Positions 54,849 to 62,542 of a stretch of DNA of 64,000 nt are shown piece by piece (the first letter of the stretch is position 1; the number at the start of each line of letters is the position of its first letter). The stretch covers positions 3,038,001 to 3,102,000 of the forward strand of contig NZ_CP034951.1 of the NCBI RefSeq assembly GCF_004022485.1. The letters are read 5' to 3'. The position numbers and the translations under genes are program-made. The stretch is from Aequorivita sp. H23M31 (lineage in GTDB: Bacteria > Bacteroidota > Bacteroidia > Flavobacteriales > Flavobacteriaceae). The notes under the pieces were generated by a model. It searched no databases. It worked only from the letters and a program-made list of their open reading frames with translations, and was not told the origin of the DNA.

Positions 54849-55922
54849 ATGTCAAAACTCTTCACCCCGCTTCAAATCAGAAATACCATTTTAAAAAACC
54901 GAATGGTAGTTTCCCCTATGTGTATGTATAGCTGCGTAGATGGGTATGCCAACGATTTTCATCTCGTGCATTTAGGAAGTCGAGCTACAGGGGGGTTCGG
55001 ATTAATTATTCAAGAAGCTACGGCTGTATCGCCAGAAGGCAGAATATCGTATGGAGATATGGGTCTGTGGGATGACGAGCAGATTATCAAGCCTAGAGAG
55101 ATTATAGAATATGTCCATTCACAAAATTCGCTTATGGGAATCCAGTTGGCGCACGCCGGTCGGAAAGCAAGCCATGCCCTACCTTTGGAAGGAGCGCATA
55201 AGATAAATCCAGAACAAAGGAATGGGTGGCAAACAGTTTCATCTTCCGCTTTGCCTTTTAGGGAGGGTGAGGCACCTCCTGTAGCATTGGACAAAAACGG
55301 AATTCAAAAAGTGAAGGATGATTATGTGGCAGCGACCCGTCGAGCAAAGAAAGCTGGTTATGATGTAGTCGAGATTCACGCTGCTCACGGCTATCTATTC
55401 CATCAGTTCTATTCGCCATTGGCAAATAATCGAACAGATGAATATGGCGGCAGTTTTGAAAATCGGATTAGATTGTTATTGGAAGTAACTTCCGAAGTAA
55501 AAAAAGAATGGGGCGATGAAAAGCCACTTTTTGTACGAATTTCGGCAACCGATTGGACAGAAGGTGGATGGGATATTGAAGATTCGGTCAACCTCGCAAA
55601 GCATCTAAAAGATTTGGGAGTAGACCTGATTGATACCTCTTCCGGAGGGAATGTACCACACGCTAAGATTCCAACTGCTCCTGGATATCAAGCGGGTTTT
55701 GCGGAGAGAATTAAAAAAGAAACAGGAATACTTACGGGCGCGGTAGGCCAAATAAACACCTCAGCATTATCCGAAGAAATTTTGGAAAAAGGGATGGCAG
55801 ATCTAATTCTATATGCCCGAGAAAGTCTCCGACAACCCTATCTCCCATTACAATTTGCACACGAATTGAGAGAGGATATAGAATGGCCGCTTCAATATAA
55901 AAGAGGCAGAATTAAATCGTGA
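54849..55922 (+). CDS. namA: Old Yellow Enzyme family NADPH dehydrogenase (NamA/YqjM-like)
   Basis: This 357-residue FMN enzyme reduces activated C=C bonds of unsaturated carbonyl compounds using NADPH. The YqjM-type features are visible: SPMCMYSCVDG (FMN-site Cys, about residues 22-32), LIIQEATAVSPEGRIS, GIQLAHAGRKAS (about 100-111), the substrate-binding EIHAAHGYLFHQFYSPLANNRTDEYGGSFENRIRLLLEV (active-site His pair) and GAVGQINTSALSEEIL with DLILYARESLRQPYLPLQ for the FMN phosphate. Length is typical. The physiological substrate is not defined. It stands alone between the repeat array and the second luciferase-like gene. Confidence 0.93.
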   Translation: MSKLFTPLQIRNTILKNRMVVSPMCMYSCVDGYANDFHLVHLGSRATGGFGLIIQEATAVSPEGRISYGDMGLWDDEQIIKPREIIEYVHSQNSLMGIQLAHAGRKASHALPLEGAHKINPEQRNGWQTVSSSALPFREGEAPPVALDKNGIQKVKDDYVAATRRAKKAGYDVVEIHAAHGYLFHQFYSPLANNRTDEYGGSFENRIRLLLEVTSEVKKEWGDEKPLFVRISATDWTEGGWDIEDSVNLAKHLKDLGVDLIDTSSGGNVPHAKIPTAPGYQAGFAERIKKETGILTGAVGQINTSALSEEILEKGMADLILYARESLRQPYLPLQFAHELREDIEWPLQYKRGRIKS

Positions 55923-56045
55923 TAAAAAAATAGAAAAAACTACTTCGCTAATTGGCTCGAATAAAAAACAGTGGGATTTTTTTAATTTTTATTTATACTG
56001 AGACAATGTGAATTTGTTGCGAAGGTTAATAAGTGATAATTTGTC

Positions 56046-56100
56046 CGTCTGAGCCTGTCGAAGACCTATTGATACTGCACTTCGACAAGTTCAGTGGGAC
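56046..56100. repeat. Dispersed inverted-repeat element
   Basis: CTGAGCCTGTCGAAG and CTTCGACAAGTTCAG face each other across about 18 bases, giving an imperfect hairpin. It belongs to the CTGTCGAAG-type intergenic repeats that, to my knowledge, are frequent in Bacteroidota. Confidence 0.6.
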
Positions 56101-56180
56101 TTATAAATATTCGATTAAAATAACCAAGCTAACCATAATTTGTATTCATCGCCAATCCAGTAAATTGTAAAAATGTATCA

Positions 56181-57185
56181 ATGTTAGAAGAACAAAACCT
56201 AAAAAACATTCCCTTTTCCGTCTTGGATTTGGTTCCGGTAATTCAGGGAAGTTCCCATAAACAAGCAATGGAAAACAGTCTTTCCCTCGCTCAGCATGTC
56301 GAGAAATTGGGATTCAAACGCTTTTGGATCTCCGAGCACCACAATGCGGAAAGTCTTGTCAGTTCGGCCACGCCATTGCTTATTGGATATATTGCAGAGG
56401 GAACTAAAACGATTCGCGTAGGTTCTGGCGGAGTTATGCTCCCGAATCACGCACCTTTAATTGTGGCAGAACAATTTGGAACATTAGCTACTCTTTATCC
56501 AGACCGTATTGATCTTGGTTTAGGTCGTGCCCCGGGAACGGATCAACTAACGGCAAGAGCTCTTCGACGAGAAAGAGTGGAAACGGTAAATGATTTTCCT
56601 CGGGATATTCAGGAACTGCAATATTATTTTTCAAAAACCAGTCATAACAGTCCCGTTCGAGCTATTCCAGGCGAAGGTTTGGAAGTGCCCCTTTATCTTT
56701 TGGGCTCCAGCACCTTTAGTGCCCAGCTCGCTGCCGAACTCGGATTACCTTACGCTTTCGCCAGTCATTTTGCTCCTAATCATTTGCACGAGGCGATGCA
56801 ATTGTACCTAAATGGCTTTAGGCCTTCCAAACAATTGGAAAACTGCTATGCAATGGCAGCGGTGAATGTTGTGGTAGCAGATACCGATGAAGAAGCAGAA
56901 TATCTCTCCAGCAGTATGAAACAATTTATGCTGAATATTATTCGTAATACAAGACAACCATTACCTCCGCCCGTGGAAGATATGTCCAAAATTTGGAATC
57001 CAATGGAAGAGGCGCATATAGCCAAAATGATGCAATATACTTTTGTGGGAAGTCAGGAAACAGTTCGGAAAAAGATTGCGAATTTCATCTCAGAAACACG
57101 AGTGGATGAAATAATTACGGTTTCACATATTCACAATCACGGATCCAGATTAAAGTCATTTGAATTGTTGGCACAACTGAAATAG
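56181..57185 (+). CDS. LLM-class (luciferase-like) flavin-dependent oxidoreductase
   Basis: This 334-residue protein carries a complete luciferase-like TIM barrel: PFSVLDLVPVIQGSS at the start, FWISEHHNAESLVSSATP (about residues 45-62), TIRVGSGGVMLPNHAPLIVAEQFGTLATLYPDRIDLGLGRAPGTDQ (about 75-120), LYLLGSSTFSAQLAAELGLPYAFASHF (about 174-200) and FVGSQETVRKKIANF near the end. The long family-typical N-terminal strand and the RxPGTDQ segment place it in the MsnO8-like group of LLM oxidoreductases. It is probably a flavin-dependent monooxygenase; the substrate is unknown. It is a paralogue of the partial gene at 1-404. Confidence 0.92.
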   Translation: MLEEQNLKNIPFSVLDLVPVIQGSSHKQAMENSLSLAQHVEKLGFKRFWISEHHNAESLVSSATPLLIGYIAEGTKTIRVGSGGVMLPNHAPLIVAEQFGTLATLYPDRIDLGLGRAPGTDQLTARALRRERVETVNDFPRDIQELQYYFSKTSHNSPVRAIPGEGLEVPLYLLGSSTFSAQLAAELGLPYAFASHFAPNHLHEAMQLYLNGFRPSKQLENCYAMAAVNVVVADTDEEAEYLSSSMKQFMLNIIRNTRQPLPPPVEDMSKIWNPMEEAHIAKMMQYTFVGSQETVRKKIANFISETRVDEIITVSHIHNHGSRLKSFELLAQLK

Positions 57186-57286
57186 GGATTTTTAAATTTT
57201 ATGTTTCTTAGTCTCCTTGACGAATGTCATAATTTATATGGAACATTTTCTCGAAATTTATCCTATTACTAAAAACAATAGAAATT

Positions 57287-57706
57287 ATGAGAAAAGGAGA
57301 GCCGATTTCATCAATTATGACCAAGAATGTTATCACTTTAAATTCAAAGGACGAATTAGAGACTGCAGAACATTTATTTAAGAAGAACAAAATAAGACAT
57401 ATTCCCGTGGTGAAGGGCAAATCCATTATTGGAATGCTGAGTTATACGGATTTGTTGCGAATCAGTTTTGCCGATGCAGTTGATGACGATGATGAAACTA
57501 TCGATACTACCGTATATAATATGTTTACAATCGAGCAGGTAATGGCAAAAAACCTTGTCAGCGTTCCTTCCTCCGCTACTGTCAAGGAGGTTGCTGAAAT
57601 ACTGGCAAAAAAGGAATTTCACGCCTTGCCAGTGGTTGATGACAATAAACTTGTTGGAATAGTTACAACTACTGATTTGATTAAGTATTTGATTGAGCAG
57701 ATTTAA
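57287..57706 (+). CDS. CBS-pair domain protein
   Basis: This 139-residue protein consists of two CBS domains and nothing else. CBS1 (about 8-65): ISSIMTKNVITLNSKDELETAEHLFKKNKIRHIPVVKGKSIIGMLSYTDLL. CBS2 (about 82-139): TIEQVMAKNLVSVPSSATVKEVAEILAKKEFHALPVVDDNKLVGIVTTTDLIKYL. A CBS pair binds adenosine nucleotides and acts as an energy-sensing module; stand-alone versions usually regulate a partner protein that cannot be named here. The acidic insert DDDDETIDT joins the two domains. Confidence 0.93.
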   Translation: MRKGEPISSIMTKNVITLNSKDELETAEHLFKKNKIRHIPVVKGKSIIGMLSYTDLLRISFADAVDDDDETIDTTVYNMFTIEQVMAKNLVSVPSSATVKEVAEILAKKEFHALPVVDDNKLVGIVTTTDLIKYLIEQI

Positions 57707-57902
57707 AGTGTAAATAATAAGCCTACAATCAAAGTTTTTCCAAATGAATGATTTCAGCTCCATTCTTAGTTATTGAAACCTGAGGAGATTGTTTATATAA
57801 AAAGGCTACTTAGTTTTGAGTGGCCTTTTACTTTAATTTTTTGTGAATTAGCGCCCCCATCATTCAATCCATAGTATCTTCGCAAAAAAAGAAAACAGAT
57901 AA

Positions 57903-58559
57903 ATGATAAAGGCAGTACTTTTCGATATGGACGGTGTAATTGTGGATACGGAACCACTTCACCGGAAATCTTATTATAGAATGTTTGATGATTTCGGAAT
58001 TGACGTTTCCGATTCGTTGTACGATTCCTTCACCGGTCAAGCTACTTTACCCATTTGTCGCACTCTTACTGAAGAGTATAATTTGGCGGCAAGTCCGCAG
58101 GAATTAATGGCGACCAAGCGGAAGCATTTTAAATACCTTTTCGAAAATGATAATGATCTCGACCTCTTGGATGGTGTATATGATTTAATCCGTGATTACT
58201 ATAATAACGACCTAACACTCGTTCTTGCTTCCTCTGCTTCCATGTTAAATATTGAAAGAATCTTTGATCGTTTCGACCTTAATAAATATTTTAAAGCCAA
58301 AATAAGTGGCGCCGATTTAAAAGCCTCCAAGCCGCATCCAGAGATTTTTATTAAGGCTGCGGAATTGGCGGGTAAACCACGCGAAAAGTGTATGGTTATC
58401 GAGGATTCAACTAATGGTATCGCCGCCGCACATTCGGCAGGAATTTATTGTGTCGGATTTAAAAGTCCAAATTCTGTTAATCAGGATTATTCCAAAGCCG
58501 ATAAGGTGATTACGGATTTTGGGGAGATTAGGTTTTCAAAGATTTCTGAAATTTTCTAA
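57903..58559 (+). CDS. HAD-superfamily phosphatase, beta-phosphoglucomutase-like
   Basis: This 218-residue protein shows the four HAD motifs: DMDGVIVDTEPLHRKSYY (motif I, Asp8 and Asp10), LVLASSASMLNIERIF (motif II), KASKPHPEIFIKAAELAG (motif III Lys) and MVIEDSTNGIAAAHSAG (motif IV). The cap between residues 15 and 85 is helical (subfamily IA, type I cap), which is the form found in beta-phosphoglucomutase and related sugar-phosphate phosphatases. It lacks a distinct signature to choose between mutase and phosphatase, so the substrate is left open. Confidence 0.9.
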   Translation: MIKAVLFDMDGVIVDTEPLHRKSYYRMFDDFGIDVSDSLYDSFTGQATLPICRTLTEEYNLAASPQELMATKRKHFKYLFENDNDLDLLDGVYDLIRDYYNNDLTLVLASSASMLNIERIFDRFDLNKYFKAKISGADLKASKPHPEIFIKAAELAGKPREKCMVIEDSTNGIAAAHSAGIYCVGFKSPNSVNQDYSKADKVITDFGEIRFSKISEIF

Positions 58560-58580
58560 ACCTAACAGGTCTCGTTGGTT

Positions 58581-58613
58581 AAACCTGACAGGTTTTTGAA
58601 ACCTGTCAGGTTT
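58581..58613. repeat. Perfect REP-like palindrome (3' of the RAYT gene)
   Basis: Arms AAACCTGACAGGTTT and AAACCTGTCAGGTTT are perfect complements (15 bp) around a TTG loop. A matching palindrome with one compensated change lies at 59246-59278, on the other side of the transposase gene. Confidence 0.85.
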
Positions 58614-58648
58614 GATGAATCAAGTTTTGGTCGATCAAGTTTGGTGGA

Positions 58649-59191
58649 TCAGGTTTGGTCGAGATCTGATAAATCAGGTCTTTGTCGATGGACGAATTTA
58701 AAGTTCTCAATATTGTCAAAAATCTCAATTACTTCTTCTCTTTTTAATTGGGTAGGTTTTGATGAAAGAATGGTAGCATAGGAACTATTTGGGTAATTTT
58801 CAATATTCTCTATAATTCCGTGATTTTCGGGATTCAGATGGATATAAAGTATAACCTGCCTTAAGTATTTTTCCTCCGTGATTCTCTTTCGTTTAAAAGG
58901 ACGTTGAAATAAGTTCCCAGTTCTATTGTACTTTTTGTTGAAAGCTTTCGAATATGCATTAAATAAATTGGAAAAAGCCTGGGATTGGTTTTCACTCTTT
59001 TCCTTAATCCTGACTAAAAAATGAAAATGATTTTTAAGAAGACAATAGCAATAAATATCTGCTATGTGTAAAATATGTTTCTGTGTCAATTTTAGGAAAT
59101 ACCGATAGTTATCATCTTCATGGAAAATGGGCTGTTTGTTGTTTCCTCTATTGAAAATATGATAGAAATATGTGGGTTCCAAGAAATCCAT
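58649..59191 (-). CDS. REP-associated tyrosine transposase (RAYT, Y1/HUH family)
   Basis: This 180-residue protein has the single-strand-DNA transposase motif CLLKNHFHFLV with His55 and His57 (the HUH pair). A candidate catalytic Tyr about residue 80 is in NLFNAYSKAFNKKYNRTGNLFQRPFKRKRI. The downstream HLNPENHGIIENIENYPNSSY segment is typical of RAYTs. Such proteins bind and cut REP hairpins. Perfect 15-bp palindromes flank the gene on both sides (58581-58613 and 59246-59278), which supports the assignment. The last 13 codons (RQRPDLSDLDQT) lie in the degenerate direct repeats at 58614-58688, so the natural C-terminus may have been changed. The product is a single-copy domesticated transposase rather than an insertion sequence. 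Confidence 0.9.
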   Translation of the reverse strand: MDFLEPTYFYHIFNRGNNKQPIFHEDDNYRYFLKLTQKHILHIADIYCYCLLKNHFHFLVRIKEKSENQSQAFSNLFNAYSKAFNKKYNRTGNLFQRPFKRKRITEEKYLRQVILYIHLNPENHGIIENIENYPNSSYATILSSKPTQLKREEVIEIFDNIENFKFVHRQRPDLSDLDQT

Positions 59192-59245
59192 TGTATTTGA
59201 TTGACTGCAATGAATATAGCTATATTTTTCTCAACTCGACTACCT

Positions 59246-59278
59246 AAACCTGACAGGTCTTTGAGACCTGTCAGGTTT
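59246..59278. repeat. Perfect REP-like palindrome (5' of the RAYT gene)
   Basis: AAACCTGACAGGTCT and AGACCTGTCAGGTTT pair perfectly over 15 bp around TTG. It differs from the 58581-58613 copy by a compensated C/G pair at the tip of the stem, so the hairpin is kept. Confidence 0.85.
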
Positions 59279-59283
59279 AATCC

Positions 59284-60732
59284 TTAATTCCCGGGAAAAA
59301 ACTCAAACAAATCAATAGTCAGGCTCCGCACTTCACACCGAACAGTTGGAGCATTCTCAAACCGCACCACATTATCCTCTCCATATTTTTTCAGATAACT
59401 CCGGATTACCGCGTGGGTATGGTAACTGGCAATCTGCCGTTTTAAATATGGTTCAAAATCTTCTACTTCACAAATGGACTCATTCTGGTCAAAAAATCCG
59501 AAGCCTTGATATTGTCCGGCTACTACTAGGGCGAATCCTATTTCTCCGTTTGATCTTCCTTTTCCTTGGATGGCAAAACTGGGTTTGTTTTCATTAAGAA
59601 ATTCAATGGCCGATCTGACTTTTTCATTGTAATCTTCCACTGATTCGGTTTCCTCACAAATTCCTTCGCAGCTATGTATTTTATAATGCGAACATTTTTC
59701 CACATTACTTTGAAGAGTGCAGAACCGCGGACATAATTTATAAGTCTCACAAATTTCTTCCAACTTTTCCATCGCTTCCGTCCGGCTGTAAAAGGTACTC
59801 ACGGAATCGTTAAGTGCTTTCGTTTTTCCCAATGCCAGTTGGATAATCCCCCGTTGATTCACATAGCTTATAATTTGATAGGTGGTTGCCGGCAGTTTCT
59901 GAGCGCGGTTAAATTTAGGATAGTGTTTTCGGATATGTTCCGATTCCACCAACAACGCTAAAAGTTCATTTCCGGTCTTTTCATAATCGATATAATACGT
60001 TTCCTGGCCAAGATGGTATTCCTTCTTTTTATCATAAAAATGGCTCAATACCCGTTTTTTGATGTTAATGGCCTTACCAGCATATATCACCTTGTGCTTC
60101 TGGTTTTTAAAAAGATATATCCCCGCCTCTTCCGGCAAATCCTCTATTTGTTCCGAAGATAAATGAGGTGGGAGTGTGGCCTGCTTGGAACGCGGATTTA
60201 GAAAGGTATTGAACACTTTAAAGTCTTCGTCCAAAGATAACAACCGTTGAAAAAGAATTACCGTCGCATCCACATCTCCTTCGGCACGGTGCCGGTCCAG
60301 ATGTGGGATATTAATAGTATCGCAAAGTCGTCCAAGACTATAAGAGAGTAAATTCGGAATCAATTTCCGCGAAAGGCGAACCGTGCACAATCTTTTCCGT
60401 GTAAAACTCTGACCGATATTCTCAAATTCATTCCGAATAACATTGTAGTCGAAACTCACATTATGCGCCACAAAAATTGCATCACGAGTAAATAGGTCAA
60501 TCTTTTCCGCCACTTCAAAAAAACGAGGCGCGTTTGCAACCATTCGGTCATCAATTCCAGTCAAAGCCGTGATATAATGCGGAATCTCCCTTTCAGGATT
60601 TACTAGCGTGGTATATTTATCAACTACTACATTGCCACGTAATAGGGCAATACAAATCTCCGTGATCCTATTGCCGGCTATTCCTCCGCCGGTGGTTTCT
60701 ACGTCAATAATGGCAAAAAGATGTTGATGCAT
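59284..60732 (-). CDS. DEDDh exonuclease fused to GIY-YIG (UvrC-type) nuclease domain
   Basis: This protein has 482 residues from ATG 60732 (MHQHLFAIIDVETTGGG). The N-terminal half is a DnaQ/Pol III epsilon-like 3'-5' exonuclease with IDVETTG (Asp10, Glu12) and the later HNVSFDYNVIRNEF and HRAEGDVDATV (His and Asp of the DEDDh set). From about residue 200 a GIY-YIG domain follows, EEAGIYLFKNQKHKVIYAGKAINIKKRVLSHF, as in the N-terminal part of UvrC and Cho. The C-terminal 200 residues include a Cys-rich region (CPRFCTLQSNVEKCSHYKIHSCEGIC). Fusions of this kind are widespread in Bacteroidota, with a probable DNA repair role. It starts upstream of, and divergent from, the toxin-antitoxin pair. 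Confidence 0.92.
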   Translation of the reverse strand: MHQHLFAIIDVETTGGGIAGNRITEICIALLRGNVVVDKYTTLVNPEREIPHYITALTGIDDRMVANAPRFFEVAEKIDLFTRDAIFVAHNVSFDYNVIRNEFENIGQSFTRKRLCTVRLSRKLIPNLLSYSLGRLCDTINIPHLDRHRAEGDVDATVILFQRLLSLDEDFKVFNTFLNPRSKQATLPPHLSSEQIEDLPEEAGIYLFKNQKHKVIYAGKAINIKKRVLSHFYDKKKEYHLGQETYYIDYEKTGNELLALLVESEHIRKHYPKFNRAQKLPATTYQIISYVNQRGIIQLALGKTKALNDSVSTFYSRTEAMEKLEEICETYKLCPRFCTLQSNVEKCSHYKIHSCEGICEETESVEDYNEKVRSAIEFLNENKPSFAIQGKGRSNGEIGFALVVAGQYQGFGFFDQNESICEVEDFEPYLKRQIASYHTHAVIRSYLKKYGEDNVVRFENAPTVRCEVRSLTIDLFEFFPGN

Positions 60733-60857
60733 TTTATTTGCTTGAAAGGAAAACAAATGTATTAAAAATTAGAGATTAAAATGGAAACCTTCCTGTTAAA
60801 TGGAAATAATCCAATAATTTATAATTCCGATTTATTTGTCAACCTAACAATTTTTTT

Positions 60858-60890
60858 ATTACGTAGTAATCGATTATTTTTACACGTAAA
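60858..60890 (+). promoter_or_regulatory. Paired inverted-repeat operator of the toxin-antitoxin operon
   Basis: Two inverted repeats with the same TTAC/GTAA arms: ATTAC-GTA-GTAAT (60858-60870) and TTTAC-AC-GTAAA (60879-60890). Their centres are about 20 bases apart (two helical turns), and the second ends 10 bases before the antitoxin ATG. The layout is typical of dimeric antitoxin autorepression. Confidence 0.65.
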
Positions 60891-60899
60891 CTTATTGCT

Positions 60900-61145
60900 A
60901 TGGACAAGAAACTCACTTTAAGCCTTAAAGGCGCGGTTATAGAAAGGGCAAAAGCATATGCCAAAGCTCAGGATACCAGTCTATCAAAACTTATAGAATC
61001 CTATTTGGCTAGTCTAACTAAAACCAATGAAAATAAATCCAATATAACTTCTTTAGTTCAGAGTCTAAGTGGTGTTGTGACTCTTCCGGAGAATTTCGAC
61101 CACAAGGATGCTTACACTGATTATCTAATCGAGAAATACAAATGA
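60900..61145 (+). CDS. Antitoxin of a PIN-type toxin-antitoxin pair (DUF6364-like)
   Basis: This 81-residue protein has an N-terminal ribbon-helix-helix-like segment (KKLTLSLKGAVIERAKAYAKAQDTSLSKLIESYLASL, residues 3-39) that would dimerise and bind DNA. The C-terminal half (VVTLPENFDHKDAYTDYLIEKYK) is the usual toxin-neutralising region of this family. Its stop overlaps the toxin ATG (ATGA, 61142-61145), as expected for a coupled pair. A pair of inverted repeats with TTAC/GTAA arms lies directly upstream. Expression is probably autorepressed by the antitoxin, alone or with the toxin. Confidence 0.88.
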   Translation: MDKKLTLSLKGAVIERAKAYAKAQDTSLSKLIESYLASLTKTNENKSNITSLVQSLSGVVTLPENFDHKDAYTDYLIEKYK

Positions 61146-61552
61146 GCAAATTACTCATCGATACAAACATTGTCATTGACTTGCTTTCTAGACGAGAGGA
61201 ATTTTATGACGAAGCAGCCGATCTGTTTTCTAGGGCCGATAGAAAAGAATTGGATTTGGTAATCTCATCTTTAACTTTTGTCAAAACAAACTATATCCTC
61301 ACAAAGCTGAAGTCAGCCAAAGAAGCTCGTGAAATATTGAGAAAATTCAAGGTGCTTGTTGAAATAGTAAGTTTGGATGATAAGATTATTCAACTTGCTT
61401 TAAGTGATGATGATTTTCCAGATTTTGAAGATGGATTACAATTTTATACCGCTGTCGAAAATCAAATAGACATTATAATAACACGAAACAAAAAGGATCT
61501 TAAAAACTCCAAGATACCTGTCCTGACCGCAAAAGAATTTCTGGCCCAATAG
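61142..61552 (+). CDS. PIN-domain toxin (VapC-like)
   Basis: This 136-residue protein has the PIN ribonuclease layout: LIDTNIVIDLL (Asp7), a conserved Glu in the helix FYDEAADLF, and FEDGLQFYTAVENQIDIIITRNKKDL with the later acidic residues. PIN toxins of this class cut RNA, usually tRNA or rRNA, and stop growth when the antitoxin is lost. Starting with ATGA overlap, it is translationally coupled to the antitoxin gene upstream. Length and acidic residues are complete, so the toxin is probably active. Target RNA unknown. Confidence 0.9.
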   Translation: MSKLLIDTNIVIDLLSRREEFYDEAADLFSRADRKELDLVISSLTFVKTNYILTKLKSAKEAREILRKFKVLVEIVSLDDKIIQLALSDDDFPDFEDGLQFYTAVENQIDIIITRNKKDLKNSKIPVLTAKEFLAQ

Positions 61553-61724
61553 CAAAAAGATTGCAGTATTAATCCCCACAAATTCCTCTTTTTCTCCATT
61601 TTCAAAACTTTGAAAGGTTCTCATTCAGGTTAAAATATCCTAAAATCTGCCATACTTCATAAATAGAAGTTATAATTTTATACGAAGTTGAAGGAAGTGG
61701 TTATAAAAAGAAATTGCTCAACAA

Positions 61725-61759
61725 CCTAATCCCTAATCCCCAATCCCTAATACCTAAAA
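61725..61759. repeat. Heptanucleotide array upstream of ku
   Basis: Five period-7 units: CCTAATC, CCTAATC, CCCAATC, CCTAATA and CCTAAAA. The array ends 4 bases before the Ku ATG at 61764, so it covers the leader region where translation signals would lie. Confidence 0.75.
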
Positions 61760-61763
61760 AACT

Positions 61764-62540
61764 ATGCGCTCAATCTGGAACGGCTCGATTAGTTTTGGCC
61801 TTGTGTCAATACCCATTAAAATGTACAGTGCTTCGGAAGAAAGCAGGCTGGAACTCGATATGCTCGACGTGCACGACAACGCCCGAATCCGTTACAAACG
61901 GGTAAACGAAAATACGGGGAAGGAAGTGGAATGGAAGGATATCGTAAAAGGTTTTAAAAAAGATGATCACTATGTGATTTTGGAAGATGAGGATTTCGCC
62001 CAGGCGAATATGAAAAAGAGCAAAACCATCGATATCGAGGAATTTGTAGAAGAAAAAGAAGTGAGCGACTTGCTTTTTAAAAAGCCTTATTTTCTTGAAC
62101 CTCAAAAGGAAGGAGGGAAAAGTTATAATTTACTAAGAGATGCGCTTAAAAAAACCAAGAAACTGGGAGTGGCCACTTTTGTGATGCGCCAAAAAGAAAA
62201 TCTTGCCCTTATTGGAGTTTATAAAGATGCCCTTGTCCTACATGCCATCAGATTTGCTGATGAAATTCGCGATCCCGCAGATCTTAAATTGCCATCCACT
62301 AAGGTTTCTAAGAAAGAGGTAGATATGGCACTGACGCTCATAGAAAATTATACGGAACCCTTCAAACTGGATAAATATAAGGACGTTTATAATGACCAGT
62401 TGATGAAAATAATCAATGCCAAAGCCAAGGGTAAAAAGACCAAGGTGGAGAAAGTGGATACCACTCCTACACAAGCTGAAGATCTGATGGCAAAGCTTAA
62501 AGCGAGTCTTGATAAGAAAAAGAAAAGTAAAGCTTCCTGA
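61764..62540 (+). CDS. ku: Ku protein (non-homologous end joining)
   Basis: Bacterial Ku forms a homodimeric ring that binds DNA double-strand ends and recruits LigD. The 258-residue protein begins MRSIWNGSISFGLVSIPIKMYSASEE, the standard Ku opening. It continues with IRYKRVNENTGKEVEWKDIVKGFKKDDHYVILEDEDF and FKKPYFLEPQKEGGKSYNLLRDALKKTKKLGVATFVMRQKENLALI, which form the core. The C-terminal tail is lysine-rich (KAKGKKTKVEKV; LDKKKKSKAS), as in DNA-threading Ku variants. The ligD start follows 2 bases after its stop, so the two genes form an operon. Confidence 0.96.
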   Translation: MRSIWNGSISFGLVSIPIKMYSASEESRLELDMLDVHDNARIRYKRVNENTGKEVEWKDIVKGFKKDDHYVILEDEDFAQANMKKSKTIDIEEFVEEKEVSDLLFKKPYFLEPQKEGGKSYNLLRDALKKTKKLGVATFVMRQKENLALIGVYKDALVLHAIRFADEIRDPADLKLPSTKVSKKEVDMALTLIENYTEPFKLDKYKDVYNDQLMKIINAKAKGKKTKVEKVDTTPTQAEDLMAKLKASLDKKKKSKAS

Positions 62541-62542
62541 TT

